Shown here in pieces: positions 7,422 to 16,651 of a DNA stretch of 49,994 nt (the stretch's first letter is position 1; each line of letters begins with the position of its first letter). Source of the stretch: Candidatus Omnitrophota bacterium (GTDB lineage Bacteria; Omnitrophota; Gorgyraeia; JABMQH01); the NCBI GenBank assembly GCA_013203355.1, contig JABMQH010000197.1:1-49994 (forward strand). The letters run 5' to 3'. The position numbers and the translations under genes are program-made. The notes beneath the pieces were generated by a model. The model was not told the DNA's origin. It saw only the letters and a list, made by a program, of their open reading frames with translations, and searched no databases.

Positions 7422-10400
7422 GTCTGGCCCGATTTAGCGTTAAGCAGTCATTATTTGTAAATTTGGTGTCCGTTATTGTCGTGATCATTGGGCTAATCGT
7501 ATTGTTAGGGATGAACAAAGAGGTGTTCCCGAATGTAACATTTGATATTGTTACCGTTACAACAATCTATTCGGGCGCCACGCCGGTAGATGTCGAAAAA
7601 CTTATAACTGTGCCGATAGAGAAGGAGCTCAGGCAGGTTGACGGGATAAAGGAAATAAATTCTTCCTCGGCATCGAGCCTTTCTTACCTTCGCATAAAAA
7701 TCGATCCTGACGAATCAGACAAACAGAAGGTTATAAGAGATATCCAGAGTGCCGTAGACAAAGTAAAGGGCCTCCCGAGAGATGTTGAAGACCCGGTGGT
7801 GACTGAAGTTACAAGTAAACAGTATCCGATAATAGAGGTATCCTTGTCCGGGGATATGACGGAGCAGGGCCTACAAAAGCACGCGGATACGCTTGAGGAT
7901 ATACTTGAAGATATAAAAGGTGTCGCGCGTATAACGAAATCCGGATATAGGGATAGGGAAATTCAGATCCTGGTCGACCCGAAAAAAATGAGTGAATATT
8001 ATGTTTCGTTTGATGAAATAGAAGGTGCCCTTGCAGCCCGCAACATAAGCCTCCCGGCGGGGAAGATAGACACTGAGACGACAGAGTATAGCATAAGGAC
8101 CACCGGGGAATTTTTAACCGCTCAAGAGGTCGGAGATGTCATTATACGGGCCAACGATTCCGGTAACTGGTTAAGGGTAAAGGATGTCGCCCGTGTCATT
8201 GACACATTCAAGGATGAAGACATAATAAGCAAAACCCTTGGCACCCGCTCCATTAATCTTATTGCGCTTAAAAAAGGATCCGGGGATGCCTTAGATATAG
8301 TAGATAACATAAGGAAAAGGTGTGCAGAGTATCTCAAAAATCATTCGGACGGGCTTAAAATATCATATGTTAATGATTATTCCTTTTACGCCAGAAGACG
8401 TCTTAATGTGCTGAGAAATAACGGCTGGCTTGCCGTACTTATAGTTATCGGAATGCTGGTTATATTCTTACAAAGAAATGTTGCAGTCATAACTTTTCTT
8501 GGTTTGCCGATAGCATTTTTTGCCACATTCATCGCTATGAATGCTATGGGTATCACTATAAATCTTATGAGCATGTTTGGATTGATCATAGTTCTTGGCA
8601 TGTTAGTTGATGACGGCATCATAGTGGCAGAAAATGTTTACCGGTATATGGAAAACGGCACTCCCCCTCGCGAAGCCGCCATTAAGGGGACAGAGGAGGT
8701 TACGGGCGCTGTTTTAACAGCTGTCTTCACGACGATTGCCGCATTTTCTCCTTTATTGCTGATGACCGGTATTATCGGTAAGTTTATCAGAAATATACCG
8801 ATGGTTCTTATAGCCGCGCTCCTCGCGTCACTTATCGAGGCGCTTATTATTTTACCGTCCCATTTAGCAGATTTTGTAAAGATCAAGCTTGATGGCAACG
8901 GCAATCCTATAGGGGTGGCCAAAAACATGCCCTGGTTCAAGAAACTCGTTTCTTTCTATACGCGGATTGTCCAGGCGGCTATCCGCAGGAAATATAAGGT
9001 TGTTGCGGGATTTGTAGCAGCGCTGATTATGGTTATGGTTTTGGCGTTTACAGTTATGAAATTTGTTCTTTTCCCACACGCCGGCATAAACTTCTTATTT
9101 ATAAGAGGCGAGGCCCCCATAGGCACGCCTTTGAATAAGGCACATGAGCTTATTTTACCGATAGAACGCATCGTCTCCAAATTGCCTAAGAGCGAGCTTG
9201 ATACATTTATTACTACTGTGGGGCAAATATCCGAAGACCGCCACGACCCATTCGCGGGGCAGGCAAGCAATCTTGTGCAGGTAAGCGTTTATTTAACTCC
9301 GGAACAGAATAGAAAAAGGAATGCCGATCAGATTATCACGGAACTACGGGAGAAGACAAAAGATGTTAAAGGATTTGCGGATCTTAGATTTGACAAACCT
9401 GAATCCGGACCACCCGTCGGTAAACCTGTTGAGGCAAGGGCGAGAGGCGAGGATTTTGATATGCTGGATCAAATCGCCAAAGAGTATGTAGATTATTTAT
9501 CTACAATAGACGGGACATCCGATGTTACATGGGATCATAAGCCCGGGAAAGAGGAGATCCGTGTTAGCGTTGATCGCAATAAAGCCACTATGTCCGGCTT
9601 GAGCGTTGAGCAGATAGCCAAGACCATACGGGCAGTTTTTGAAGGGGGGATAGCGACAAAGATCAAACCGGTTAAGGCCGAGGAAGAAACCGATGTGACA
9701 GTGAGGTTCGATAAGGGCGACACAAAGGATATATCCGCATTTGAAAATATCCTCATCTCCAACAAGTTTGGTAATTTAATACCTTTAAAAAAGGTTGCGT
9801 CAATAAAAAAGGTCCCGGGCACGACAACCATTCATCATCTGGATGGGAAGCGTGTAGTTACAACTTCTTGCAATATCGATACCAATAAGACGACCTCGAT
9901 GAAGATAAACGGACTGCTTGCAAAAAAATTCCATGATATCTCAAAAAGATATCAAGGCTATTCCGTTAAGTACGGAGGAGAACAGCAAGAGTCCGTGGAG
10001 TCCCTGCAGAGTTTGGCAAAGGCGTTCTTTTTTGCGACGCTTATCATTTTTTTGATACTGGCCTCATTCTTTAGATCATTGATCCAGCCGTTTGTGGTCC
10101 TGCTGGCTATACCTTTTGGCCTTATAGGTGTTATCTCTGCTTTTCTTCTGCACGGGCTGCCTTTATCCTTTATGGCGATCCTGGGGATCGTGGGATTGAA
10201 CGGTATTGTTGTAAATGATTCTATCGTCCTCGTTAGTTTTATTAACAAATTGCGTAATACAGGTATGAGTAGAAAAGAGTCTATTGTAAAAGCAGTGCAA
10301 ATAAGATTGCGGCCTGTTTTATTGACGACCATTACGACGGTCGGAGGGCTTGCAACAGTAGCTTATGGTATTGGCGGCAAAGACCCCTTTCTGGTTCCCA

Positions 10401-10573
10401 TGGCGCTTGCTATATGCTGGGGGCTTTCATTCGCGACTGTCCTTACCCTTATAGTAATCCCATGTATTTATTCCATCCTCGATGATTTGACCTTAAAGAT
10501 CACCCACAGGTCCAGTATGATAAAATCCGCTAAGGTGAACAACGGAAATAACGGAACGAAACCGCAAAACTAA
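7418..10573 (+). CDS. RND-family efflux transporter (AcrB/COG0841 type)
   Basis: Proton-driven inner-membrane exporter of 1051 residues, the usual size. It has an N-terminal helix (FSVKQSLFVNLVSVIVVIIGL), a periplasmic pore domain starting PNVTFDIVTVTTIYSGATP, then the helix bundle with GMLVDDGIIVAENVYRY. The paired Asp in that bundle carries protons in the family. The second half repeats the fold, with GLNGIVVNDSIVLVSFIN. The gene overlaps tolC by 4 nt. No periplasmic adaptor (HlyD/AcrA type) gene is adjacent, which is unusual for a tripartite pump. Substrate is unknown; MarR control suggests a toxic organic compound. Confidence 0.93.
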   Translation: MSLARFSVKQSLFVNLVSVIVVIIGLIVLLGMNKEVFPNVTFDIVTVTTIYSGATPVDVEKLITVPIEKELRQVDGIKEINSSSASSLSYLRIKIDPDESDKQKVIRDIQSAVDKVKGLPRDVEDPVVTEVTSKQYPIIEVSLSGDMTEQGLQKHADTLEDILEDIKGVARITKSGYRDREIQILVDPKKMSEYYVSFDEIEGALAARNISLPAGKIDTETTEYSIRTTGEFLTAQEVGDVIIRANDSGNWLRVKDVARVIDTFKDEDIISKTLGTRSINLIALKKGSGDALDIVDNIRKRCAEYLKNHSDGLKISYVNDYSFYARRRLNVLRNNGWLAVLIVIGMLVIFLQRNVAVITFLGLPIAFFATFIAMNAMGITINLMSMFGLIIVLGMLVDDGIIVAENVYRYMENGTPPREAAIKGTEEVTGAVLTAVFTTIAAFSPLLLMTGIIGKFIRNIPMVLIAALLASLIEALIILPSHLADFVKIKLDGNGNPIGVAKNMPWFKKLVSFYTRIVQAAIRRKYKVVAGFVAALIMVMVLAFTVMKFVLFPHAGINFLFIRGEAPIGTPLNKAHELILPIERIVSKLPKSELDTFITTVGQISEDRHDPFAGQASNLVQVSVYLTPEQNRKRNADQIITELREKTKDVKGFADLRFDKPESGPPVGKPVEARARGEDFDMLDQIAKEYVDYLSTIDGTSDVTWDHKPGKEEIRVSVDRNKATMSGLSVEQIAKTIRAVFEGGIATKIKPVKAEEETDVTVRFDKGDTKDISAFENILISNKFGNLIPLKKVASIKKVPGTTTIHHLDGKRVVTTSCNIDTNKTTSMKINGLLAKKFHDISKRYQGYSVKYGGEQQESVESLQSLAKAFFFATLIIFLILASFFRSLIQPFVVLLAIPFGLIGVISAFLLHGLPLSFMAILGIVGLNGIVVNDSIVLVSFINKLRNTGMSRKESIVKAVQIRLRPVLLTTITTVGGLATVAYGIGGKDPFLVPMALAICWGLSFATVLTLIVIPCIYSILDDLTLKITHRSSMIKSAKVNNGNNGTKPQN

Positions 10574-10677
10574 GCTATTTTCGAAGAGGACCCAAGGACT
10601 GATTGGCGGATGCTATTGCAAGAGAGTTTCTTACCGCAATTTAACAAGCGCCTCCCTCAAATTTTTTATATTGCCTG

Positions 10678-10707
10678 TTGACAAACTAACTTTCTTTATA
10701 ATACAAT
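10678..10707 (+). promoter_or_regulatory. Promoter upstream of lysS
   Basis: TTGACA, 18-nt spacer, TACAAT, 22 nt before the ATG. The preceding 100 nt (10574-10677) show no convincing hairpin or gene. Confidence 0.65.
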
Positions 10708-10729
10708 ATAAGGCTATATAGGGGGAATT

Positions 10730-12199
10730 ATGTCTCATGAGATAAATGAGCTAATAAAACAGAGGTTAGGCAAGTTGGATGCGCTAAAGAAGGCAGGGGT
10801 TAACCCTTACGGCGGCGCATTTCCTAACTTATTTGGCATAAAAGGGTTAGTGGATGAATTTACGGCTGATAACTCAAAATTTGCGGCAAAAGAAGTTATT
10901 GTAGCCGGCAGGATTATGGCCATGCGCCTTCACGGGAAGAGCGCATTTTGCGATCTTAAGGATCAGCAGGCAAAGATCCAGATATATATAAAAGAGGATA
11001 TCATAAGCAAAGAGAAGTTTGAAATATTTGAAAAAATTGATATTGGTGATATACTTGGCGTAAAGGGAGAGGTTTTTAAGACGCGCACCGGAGAATTGAC
11101 GGTAAAGGTTACGGATTTTACGCTTTTGTCGAAGTCCTTAAGGCCGCTTCCCGAGAAGTGGCATGGGTTGAAGGATGTCGAGACAAGGTATAGGCAGCGC
11201 TACGTCGATCTTATCGTAAACGACGAAGTAAAAAGTATTTTTTATACCCGGAGCAAGATCGTTACCAAGATCAGGCAATTTCTGGATGGGCGGGGGTATC
11301 TAGAGGTTGAAACACCCATGATGCATCCTATCCCGGGAGGGGCGGCAGGGAAGCCGTTTAAGACGCATCACGAAGCGCTGGATATGGATTTGTATCTTAG
11401 AATAGCCCCGGAGATATATCTTAAAAAATTATTAGTAGGCGGTTTTGAAAAGGTGTACGAGGTCAACAGGAGTTTTCGGAATGAGGGAATTTCCACCAGG
11501 CACAATCCGGAATTTACAATGCTTGAGGTGTATACCGCCTACTCTGATTGCAGCGGCGTAATGAGATTGACTGAGGAATTGATACGCTTTGCCGCAAAGG
11601 AGGTTTTGGGGAAAGAGGAGCTGGAATACCAGGGGCTTAAGATCGATCTTACTAAATGGGAAAAGGTTTCCTTTGCCGATTTAATGAAGCAGAATTTTGA
11701 TATAAACCCGGATGACGATACAAAAACATGGATTCAAAAATTGAAAAAGAAAGATATTCAGCTGGAAAAGAGCATAATATCAAGGACACAGGTTTTGAAT
11801 ATTATCGCAGACCTAATAGAGCCAAAGTCAAAAACCCATCCGGTATTTGTTGTGGATGTCTTTACGGAATTATGCCCTTTGGCTAAGGCAAAACCCGATA
11901 ATCCGCTTTTGACGGATAGATTTGAGTTATTCATTGCCGGGATGGAAGTTGCCAATGCATATTCTGAGCTAAACGACCCTATCGAACAGCGGAAGCGGTT
12001 TAAAGAACAGGCAAAGGATGAAGGTGGCGCCCCGGAGGTAAAGGGCAAGACAGACGAAGATTTTATCCGCGCCCTTGAATACGGCATGCCTCCCGCAGGC
12101 GGGCTCGGGATAGGCATTGACAGATTGGTTATGTTGCTTACCGACGCGGCATCCATCAAGGATGTGATACTGTTTCCGCAATTGAGGAAAGAGGCGTAA
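10730..12199 (+). CDS. lysS: Lysyl-tRNA synthetase, class II
   Basis: Charges tRNA-Lys with lysine in the cytoplasm. The N-terminal OB-fold anticodon-binding domain spans about residues 55-145. The class II catalytic core follows, with motif 2 as FRNEGISTRHNPEFTMLEVY and motif 3 as GLGIGIDRLVMLLTD. The HHEALDMDLYLRIAPEIYLK segment is specific for class II LysRS. The length of 489 residues is normal. The start is ATG after a GGGGGAA ribosome-binding site. It heads the long housekeeping run and is followed after 8 nt by lolC/E. Confidence 0.97.
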   Translation: MSHEINELIKQRLGKLDALKKAGVNPYGGAFPNLFGIKGLVDEFTADNSKFAAKEVIVAGRIMAMRLHGKSAFCDLKDQQAKIQIYIKEDIISKEKFEIFEKIDIGDILGVKGEVFKTRTGELTVKVTDFTLLSKSLRPLPEKWHGLKDVETRYRQRYVDLIVNDEVKSIFYTRSKIVTKIRQFLDGRGYLEVETPMMHPIPGGAAGKPFKTHHEALDMDLYLRIAPEIYLKKLLVGGFEKVYEVNRSFRNEGISTRHNPEFTMLEVYTAYSDCSGVMRLTEELIRFAAKEVLGKEELEYQGLKIDLTKWEKVSFADLMKQNFDINPDDDTKTWIQKLKKKDIQLEKSIISRTQVLNIIADLIEPKSKTHPVFVVDVFTELCPLAKAKPDNPLLTDRFELFIAGMEVANAYSELNDPIEQRKRFKEQAKDEGGAPEVKGKTDEDFIRALEYGMPPAGGLGIGIDRLVMLLTDAASIKDVILFPQLRKEA

Positions 12200-12207
12200 G
12201 AACGATT

Positions 12208-13377
12208 ATGTGGGAATTTTTTGTCAGTACAAGATATTTATTGGCGAAACAGAAAGAAAGGTTCATATCGCTTACGGGACTTATCTCGATCTTGGGGATT
12301 ACCGTTGGCGTCGCAGCACTTATAGTAGTGATAGGGGTGATGAGCGGATTTGATGAAGAGCTCCAGAATAAGATCATGGGGATGAATGCCCATTTGGTCA
12401 TAGTAACAGATACCCCGATCAAAGAGACAGCTCTTACTGAATTACGGGGGATTGAGGCGGCAGCTGATTTTGTAAGCGGACAGGCCATGGTTAGTAGCGG
12501 CAAAGAGGCGTTCGGGGTTTTGCTGAGAGGTGTAAATTCTGCCGATGAGGTTAAGGTTACTAAAATAAACGAGTACCTAAAAATAGGGCACCTCCCCGCT
12601 GGTGATGATGAGGTTGTTATTGGGAGTGAGTTGAAGAAAAGATTCGGTTTGGGTATCGGGGGTCGGCTATCGATCTTGTCCCTGGGATCAAAAAAACCGA
12701 TCGAGCTTAAGGTGTGCGGGATCTTTACCTCAGGGATGTATGAATACGATTTAAATTTAGTAATGACTAATGTTAATACGGCCCAAAGGGTTTTAGGCCT
12801 TGATAAATCGATAAGCGGCGTTGCCCTTAGGCTGGATCACCCTTTAGAGGCCCCACAGATAAAGAATCAGCTTCAAAAGACGCTTGGTTATCCATACTGG
12901 GTCAGGACCTGGATGGATATGAATAGAAACTTATTTGCAGCATTGAAATTGGAAAAACTGGTTATGTTTATAATTCTGACGCTTATCGTTTTGGTTGCCT
13001 GCTTTAATATTGCAAGCACATTGATCATGATGGTCATAGAAAAGACCAAAGATATAGGGATCCTGAAATCGATAGGCGCGCCAAATGCAAGTATCATGAA
13101 AATATTTGTTTTGGAAGGCCTGCTGATAGGCACGATAGGTTCATTTATAGGTGGGCTAGGCGGCTTATGGATCGCGCGCCTTATAAATAAATATCCGTTG
13201 GTCAAGATATTTGGCTTGCAGGAGATTTATTACTTTGATAGGCTGCCTGTCAGGATCCAGGCGACTGATTTTATTTTAGTTATCGGAATGGCTATTGTCA
13301 TTAGCCTGCTGGCGACGGTTTATCCCGCATTTAAGGCGGCGCGTCTTAACCCTGTTGATGCGCTAAGGTATGAATGA
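12208..13377 (+). CDS. LolC/LolE-type lipoprotein-releasing ABC permease
   Basis: Inner-membrane subunit that extracts outer-membrane lipoproteins from the membrane for handover to LolA. The N-terminal part (FISLTGLISILGITVGVAALIVVIGVMSGFDEELQ) carries the first helix. A periplasmic domain of about 200 residues follows, then the FtsX-type three-helix unit (MFIILTLIVLVACFNIASTLIMMV to YPAFKAARLNPVDALRYE). The length of 389 residues fits. Only one permease gene is present, so the complex is probably a homodimer (LolF-like) with LolD, rather than LolC plus LolE. It is direct evidence of an outer membrane. Confidence 0.92.
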   Translation: MWEFFVSTRYLLAKQKERFISLTGLISILGITVGVAALIVVIGVMSGFDEELQNKIMGMNAHLVIVTDTPIKETALTELRGIEAAADFVSGQAMVSSGKEAFGVLLRGVNSADEVKVTKINEYLKIGHLPAGDDEVVIGSELKKRFGLGIGGRLSILSLGSKKPIELKVCGIFTSGMYEYDLNLVMTNVNTAQRVLGLDKSISGVALRLDHPLEAPQIKNQLQKTLGYPYWVRTWMDMNRNLFAALKLEKLVMFIILTLIVLVACFNIASTLIMMVIEKTKDIGILKSIGAPNASIMKIFVLEGLLIGTIGSFIGGLGGLWIARLINKYPLVKIFGLQEIYYFDRLPVRIQATDFILVIGMAIVISLLATVYPAFKAARLNPVDALRYE

Positions 13378-13389
13378 GGGAAGCTTAAA

Positions 13390-14061
13390 GTGTTAGAGGC
13401 AAAAAATATCCGCAAAGGCTATAAGAATGGGGTTAAAGAATTACACGTTTTAAAGGGGATAGATATAAAAGTTGAAGAGGGAGAATTTATTTCGGTTTTT
13501 GGGCCTTCCGGCGCTGGTAAGTCTACGCTGCTGCATATCTTGGGCGGGCTTGATAGGCCGACAGACGGCACGGTTTTCTTAGACGGTAAGGATATTTACA
13601 AATTAAGCGAGAAAGAGAAGGCATGGACACGGAATACGAAGATCGGTTTTGTGTTTCAGTTTTATCATTTGTTGCCTGACTTTACCGTTCTTGAAAATGT
13701 AATGATGCCGTTGTGCATAGGGAAAAAAGGGGTAGGCGAAGAAGGTCAAAAGAAAAGCAGGGCCAAAGATATACTTGATCTGGTAGCGCTGACAGATCGA
13801 CTTGACCATAAACCGCCCCAGCTTTCCGGAGGCGAGAAACAAAGGGTTGCCATCGCAAGGGCGGTTGTTAATAGGCCACGGCTTCTTTTGTGCGACGAGC
13901 CGACCGGAAATTTGGATTCCGAATCCGGTAAGCAGATAATAGAACTGTTGGATGAACTGAATAAGAAAAATAGAACAACAGTAATTGTGGTAACTCATGA
14001 AGAAAAGATCGCCCAAAGGGCAGACAGGGTTTTTCGAATAAAGGACGGGAAGATTTATTAA
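13390..14061 (+). CDS. lolD: LolD-type ABC transporter ATPase
   Basis: ATP-hydrolysing subunit of the lipoprotein-release transporter, paired with the permease 12 nt upstream. Walker A is GPSGAGKST (about residues 38-46), the Q-loop is VFQFYHLLPDFT, the signature is LSGGEKQRVAIARA, Walker B is LLLCDEPTGNLD, and the switch histidine is in VVTHEE. The 223-residue length is standard for the LolD/MacB-like group. The start is GTG (GTGTTAGAGGC), with GAGGGAAG about 8 nt upstream. Specific assignment as LolD depends on the neighbouring permease. Confidence 0.93.
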   Translation: MLEAKNIRKGYKNGVKELHVLKGIDIKVEEGEFISVFGPSGAGKSTLLHILGGLDRPTDGTVFLDGKDIYKLSEKEKAWTRNTKIGFVFQFYHLLPDFTVLENVMMPLCIGKKGVGEEGQKKSRAKDILDLVALTDRLDHKPPQLSGGEKQRVAIARAVVNRPRLLLCDEPTGNLDSESGKQIIELLDELNKKNRTTVIVVTHEEKIAQRADRVFRIKDGKIY

Positions 14062-14087
14062 TGGAAGATTAGGAGGCTGGGATTAGC

Positions 14088-15041
14088 ATGAAGAAGAAGA
14101 AAAAAAAGATTAAAAAGATCAAGAAGCACATCAAAAGAAAGGCAAGGACTGTAAAAAAAGAGGTTGTAGTCCAAAAGATTTATATTAATGGGCGCCTCAT
14201 AGAAAAAGAACATGCCAAGATATCTGTTTTTGATCACGGGCTCTTGTATGGAGATGGAGTTTTTGAAGGGATACGGGTGTATGATAACCTGATCTTTAAG
14301 TTAAGGGAGCATATCGATAGGTTGTATGCATCTGCCCAGGCGATAGCGCTTGATGTACCTATCGGAAAAAGACAGATGGTAGACGCGATGATCAAGACTT
14401 TAAGGGCGAACAGGTTAAGGGATGGGTATATACGCGTTATCGTGACAAGGGGCGTAGGGGACTTAGGTCTTGATCCTAGGAAGTGCAAGGGGAATGCCTG
14501 CATTATCATTATTGCAGACAGCATAGCTCTTTACCCCGAAAAACTTTATAAAGACGGCCTTTCTATTATGACCGTTCCGACCAGGAAGAATATACCGGAG
14601 GCCATCAATTCCCAGATTAAGTCTTTAAATTATTTGAACAACATTTTGGCAAAGATTGAAGCGATGAATTCCGGAGCGGAAGAGGCGATAATGCTTAATC
14701 AGGATGGTTTTGTATCGGAGTGTACGGGGGATAATATATTCATTGTGAAAAATCAGAAACTCATGACGCCTCCGGTCCATTGCGGGGTTTTGAAAGGGAT
14801 AACAAGGGGAGCAGTTATAGATTTAACGAACAGATCGAAGATTGCGTGCTCTGAGGAAGTATTGACAAGATATGATTTGTATAACGCCGATGAATGCTTT
14901 TTAAGCGGGACCGCGGCAGAGATAATCCCTGTTGTAAAGATCGACGGTAGAATCATTTCCGCAGGAAAGCCCGGGCCTATAACACTAAAGCTCACGCGGG
15001 ACCTTAGCTTGCTGACAAAGATTGACGGCGTAAGATATTAA
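14088..15041 (+). CDS. ilvE: Branched-chain amino-acid aminotransferase with a polylysine N-terminal extension
   Basis: Fold-type IV PLP aminotransferase expected to make valine, isoleucine and leucine from their keto acids, completing the pathway begun by the ilv genes at 42-47 kb. The catalytic lysine is K178 in QIKSLNYLNN; FVSECTGDNIFIV and the DHGLLYGDGVFEGIRVY segment are typical. The enzyme normally begins near IYING, so about 25 extra residues (MKKKKKKIKKIKKHIKRKAR...) precede it. AGGAGG lies 11 nt before this ATG, supporting the long form. A D-amino-acid aminotransferase or aminodeoxychorismate lyase is the alternative within this fold. Confidence 0.85.
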   Translation: MKKKKKKIKKIKKHIKRKARTVKKEVVVQKIYINGRLIEKEHAKISVFDHGLLYGDGVFEGIRVYDNLIFKLREHIDRLYASAQAIALDVPIGKRQMVDAMIKTLRANRLRDGYIRVIVTRGVGDLGLDPRKCKGNACIIIIADSIALYPEKLYKDGLSIMTVPTRKNIPEAINSQIKSLNYLNNILAKIEAMNSGAEEAIMLNQDGFVSECTGDNIFIVKNQKLMTPPVHCGVLKGITRGAVIDLTNRSKIACSEEVLTRYDLYNADECFLSGTAAEIIPVVKIDGRIISAGKPGPITLKLTRDLSLLTKIDGVRY

Positions 15042-15074
15042 AGGCAGAGGGTAGAGAGCAAGGAGAGAATAAGT

Positions 15075-15581
15075 ATGCAATGCGATATATGCGGGAAGAA
15101 TGAATCAACAGTCCATCTTACGGAGATAATCAATAACGAAGTCACAAAACTTCATCTGTGTGAGGCCTGTGCGAAGCAAAAGGCATACGAGATGGAAGAG
15201 CACTTCGGCCTTGCGGAACTTTTGGGTGGGCTTGCGGATTTTGGAGTCGAGATTGAATCAGGCGGGATGTCAAAATTAAAATGCAAGAGTTGCGGTTTCA
15301 GCTATATGGATTTTAAAAAAGCCGGCCGTCTTGGTTGCGGTGAATGCTATGAGGCGTTTAGTAAAAACTTGACGCCACTTCTTAAGAGGATACATGGTTC
15401 AGATCAACATTATGGAAAGGCCCCCTCGAAGGCCAAGAAGATGGTTAAGGTAAGAGATGATATCCAAACCCTAAAGGCCCGTCTTCAAAAGGCGATTCAT
15501 ATGGAAGAGTTTGAAGAAGCGGCCAAGCTGCGTGATCAGATAAAAGGGCTAGAAAAGAAGATGGACAAGGAGAAGAAATGA
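15075..15581 (+). CDS. mcsA: McsA, protein-arginine kinase activator
   Basis: Zinc-binding activator and adaptor of the McsB arginine kinase. Four CxxC pairs are visible: CDIC at residue 3, CEAC near 34, CKSC near 70 and CGEC near 88, as in Bacillus McsA. The C-terminal QTLKARLQKAIHMEEFEEAAKLRDQIKGLEKK is a UVR motif, shared with UvrB/UvrC and used for protein contact. AAGGAG precedes the ATG. It overlaps mcsB by 4 nt. No ctsR repressor gene lies upstream, where it would be found in Firmicutes. Confidence 0.93.
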   Translation: MQCDICGKNESTVHLTEIINNEVTKLHLCEACAKQKAYEMEEHFGLAELLGGLADFGVEIESGGMSKLKCKSCGFSYMDFKKAGRLGCGECYEAFSKNLTPLLKRIHGSDQHYGKAPSKAKKMVKVRDDIQTLKARLQKAIHMEEFEEAAKLRDQIKGLEKKMDKEKK

Positions 15582-16624
15582 AGATAGATGGTAATTTGAA
15601 TAAGATCGGTGAATGGTTAAAAGGCACCGGACCAAATTCAGATATTGCGATCTCAACAAGGGTCCGCCTTGCAAGGAATATTGATAAAATACCTTTCACC
15701 CATTGGGCAAATAAAAAACAGAGGGAGCAAGTCCTTTCGCTTGTCAAAGGGGCTGCCGAGAATAGTAATTTATTAAAAGGTTCCCTATACATGAGGATGT
15801 CCGATGTCTCCGAACTAAATAGGCAGTTTTTGATCGAACGGCACCTTATGAGTATAGAACATGCACAGGATCCGGGATACAAAGCCCTTGTGATTGAGCC
15901 GAGGGAGATTATAAACGTAATGGTAAACGAGGAAGATCATTTGAGAATACAGGTAATACAGTCCGGTTTCAATCTTACGGATTCATGGCGGCTTGTGGAT
16001 AAGCTGGATATGGAGCTTAACCAGACTTTAAGTTATGCACATTCGATAAAGTGGGGATACCTGACTGCCTGCCCGACGAATACAGGGACAGGTATGCGGG
16101 CATCTTTGATGCTGCATCTGCCGGCATTGGCTATGACAAAGCAGATCAATAAAGTGCTTCAGGCGCTTGCAAAGTTGAATGTTGCGGTAAGAGGCATTTA
16201 CGGAGAAGGTACAGAGGCGTTGGGGAATTTCTTCCAGATTTCAAATCAGGTTACATTAGGAAGGCCCGAAGAATATATTATCGGAGACTTTGAGCGTGTG
16301 ATGCACCAGGTTATTGGCCGTGAGGCCCAGGCCCGAAAGTATTTATTAATGAAAGAAAAGGCCCAGCTTTCAGATAAAATTTTGCGTGCTTATGGAACGC
16401 TAAAAAGCGCGAGGATAATTACAAGCAGCGAAACCATAAACCTTATGTCCAGCATTAGGCTCGGTGTTCATATCGGTATCTTGCCCGATGTTAACATCAA
16501 GACGATTAATGAGATATACATAATGACTCAGCCGGCGCACCTACAAAAACTGGAAGGTAAGATTTTAACGGCGGATCAGCGCGATATGAAACGGGCTGAT
16601 TTGATAAGGGCAAAATTAAAATAA
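15578..16624 (+). CDS. mcsB: McsB, protein arginine kinase
   Basis: Phosphorylates arginine residues of misfolded proteins, marking them for ClpC. It belongs to the phosphagen-kinase fold. Visible features are ISTRVRLARNIDKIPF (nucleotide phosphate contacts), NEEDHLRIQ at 117-125 with the catalytic acid, and CPTNTGTGMRASLMLHLP with C165. The C-terminal RDMKRA (335-340) matches the RDxxRA phosphoarginine-binding motif through which Bacillus McsB is allosterically activated. The 348-residue length is close to other McsB proteins. The gene is coupled to mcsA and lies 27 nt before clpC. Confidence 0.95.
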   Translation: MKIDGNLNKIGEWLKGTGPNSDIAISTRVRLARNIDKIPFTHWANKKQREQVLSLVKGAAENSNLLKGSLYMRMSDVSELNRQFLIERHLMSIEHAQDPGYKALVIEPREIINVMVNEEDHLRIQVIQSGFNLTDSWRLVDKLDMELNQTLSYAHSIKWGYLTACPTNTGTGMRASLMLHLPALAMTKQINKVLQALAKLNVAVRGIYGEGTEALGNFFQISNQVTLGRPEEYIIGDFERVMHQVIGREAQARKYLLMKEKAQLSDKILRAYGTLKSARIITSSETINLMSSIRLGVHIGILPDVNIKTINEIYIMTQPAHLQKLEGKILTADQRDMKRADLIRAKLK

Positions 16625-16651
16625 CGGATAACGACATAGAGGAGGAAAGAA

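Noticed and set aside
10574-10677. Possible regulatory RNA before lysS
   Set aside because: No stable hairpin, T tract or conserved riboswitch pattern can be seen; only the lysS promoter at its end is supported.
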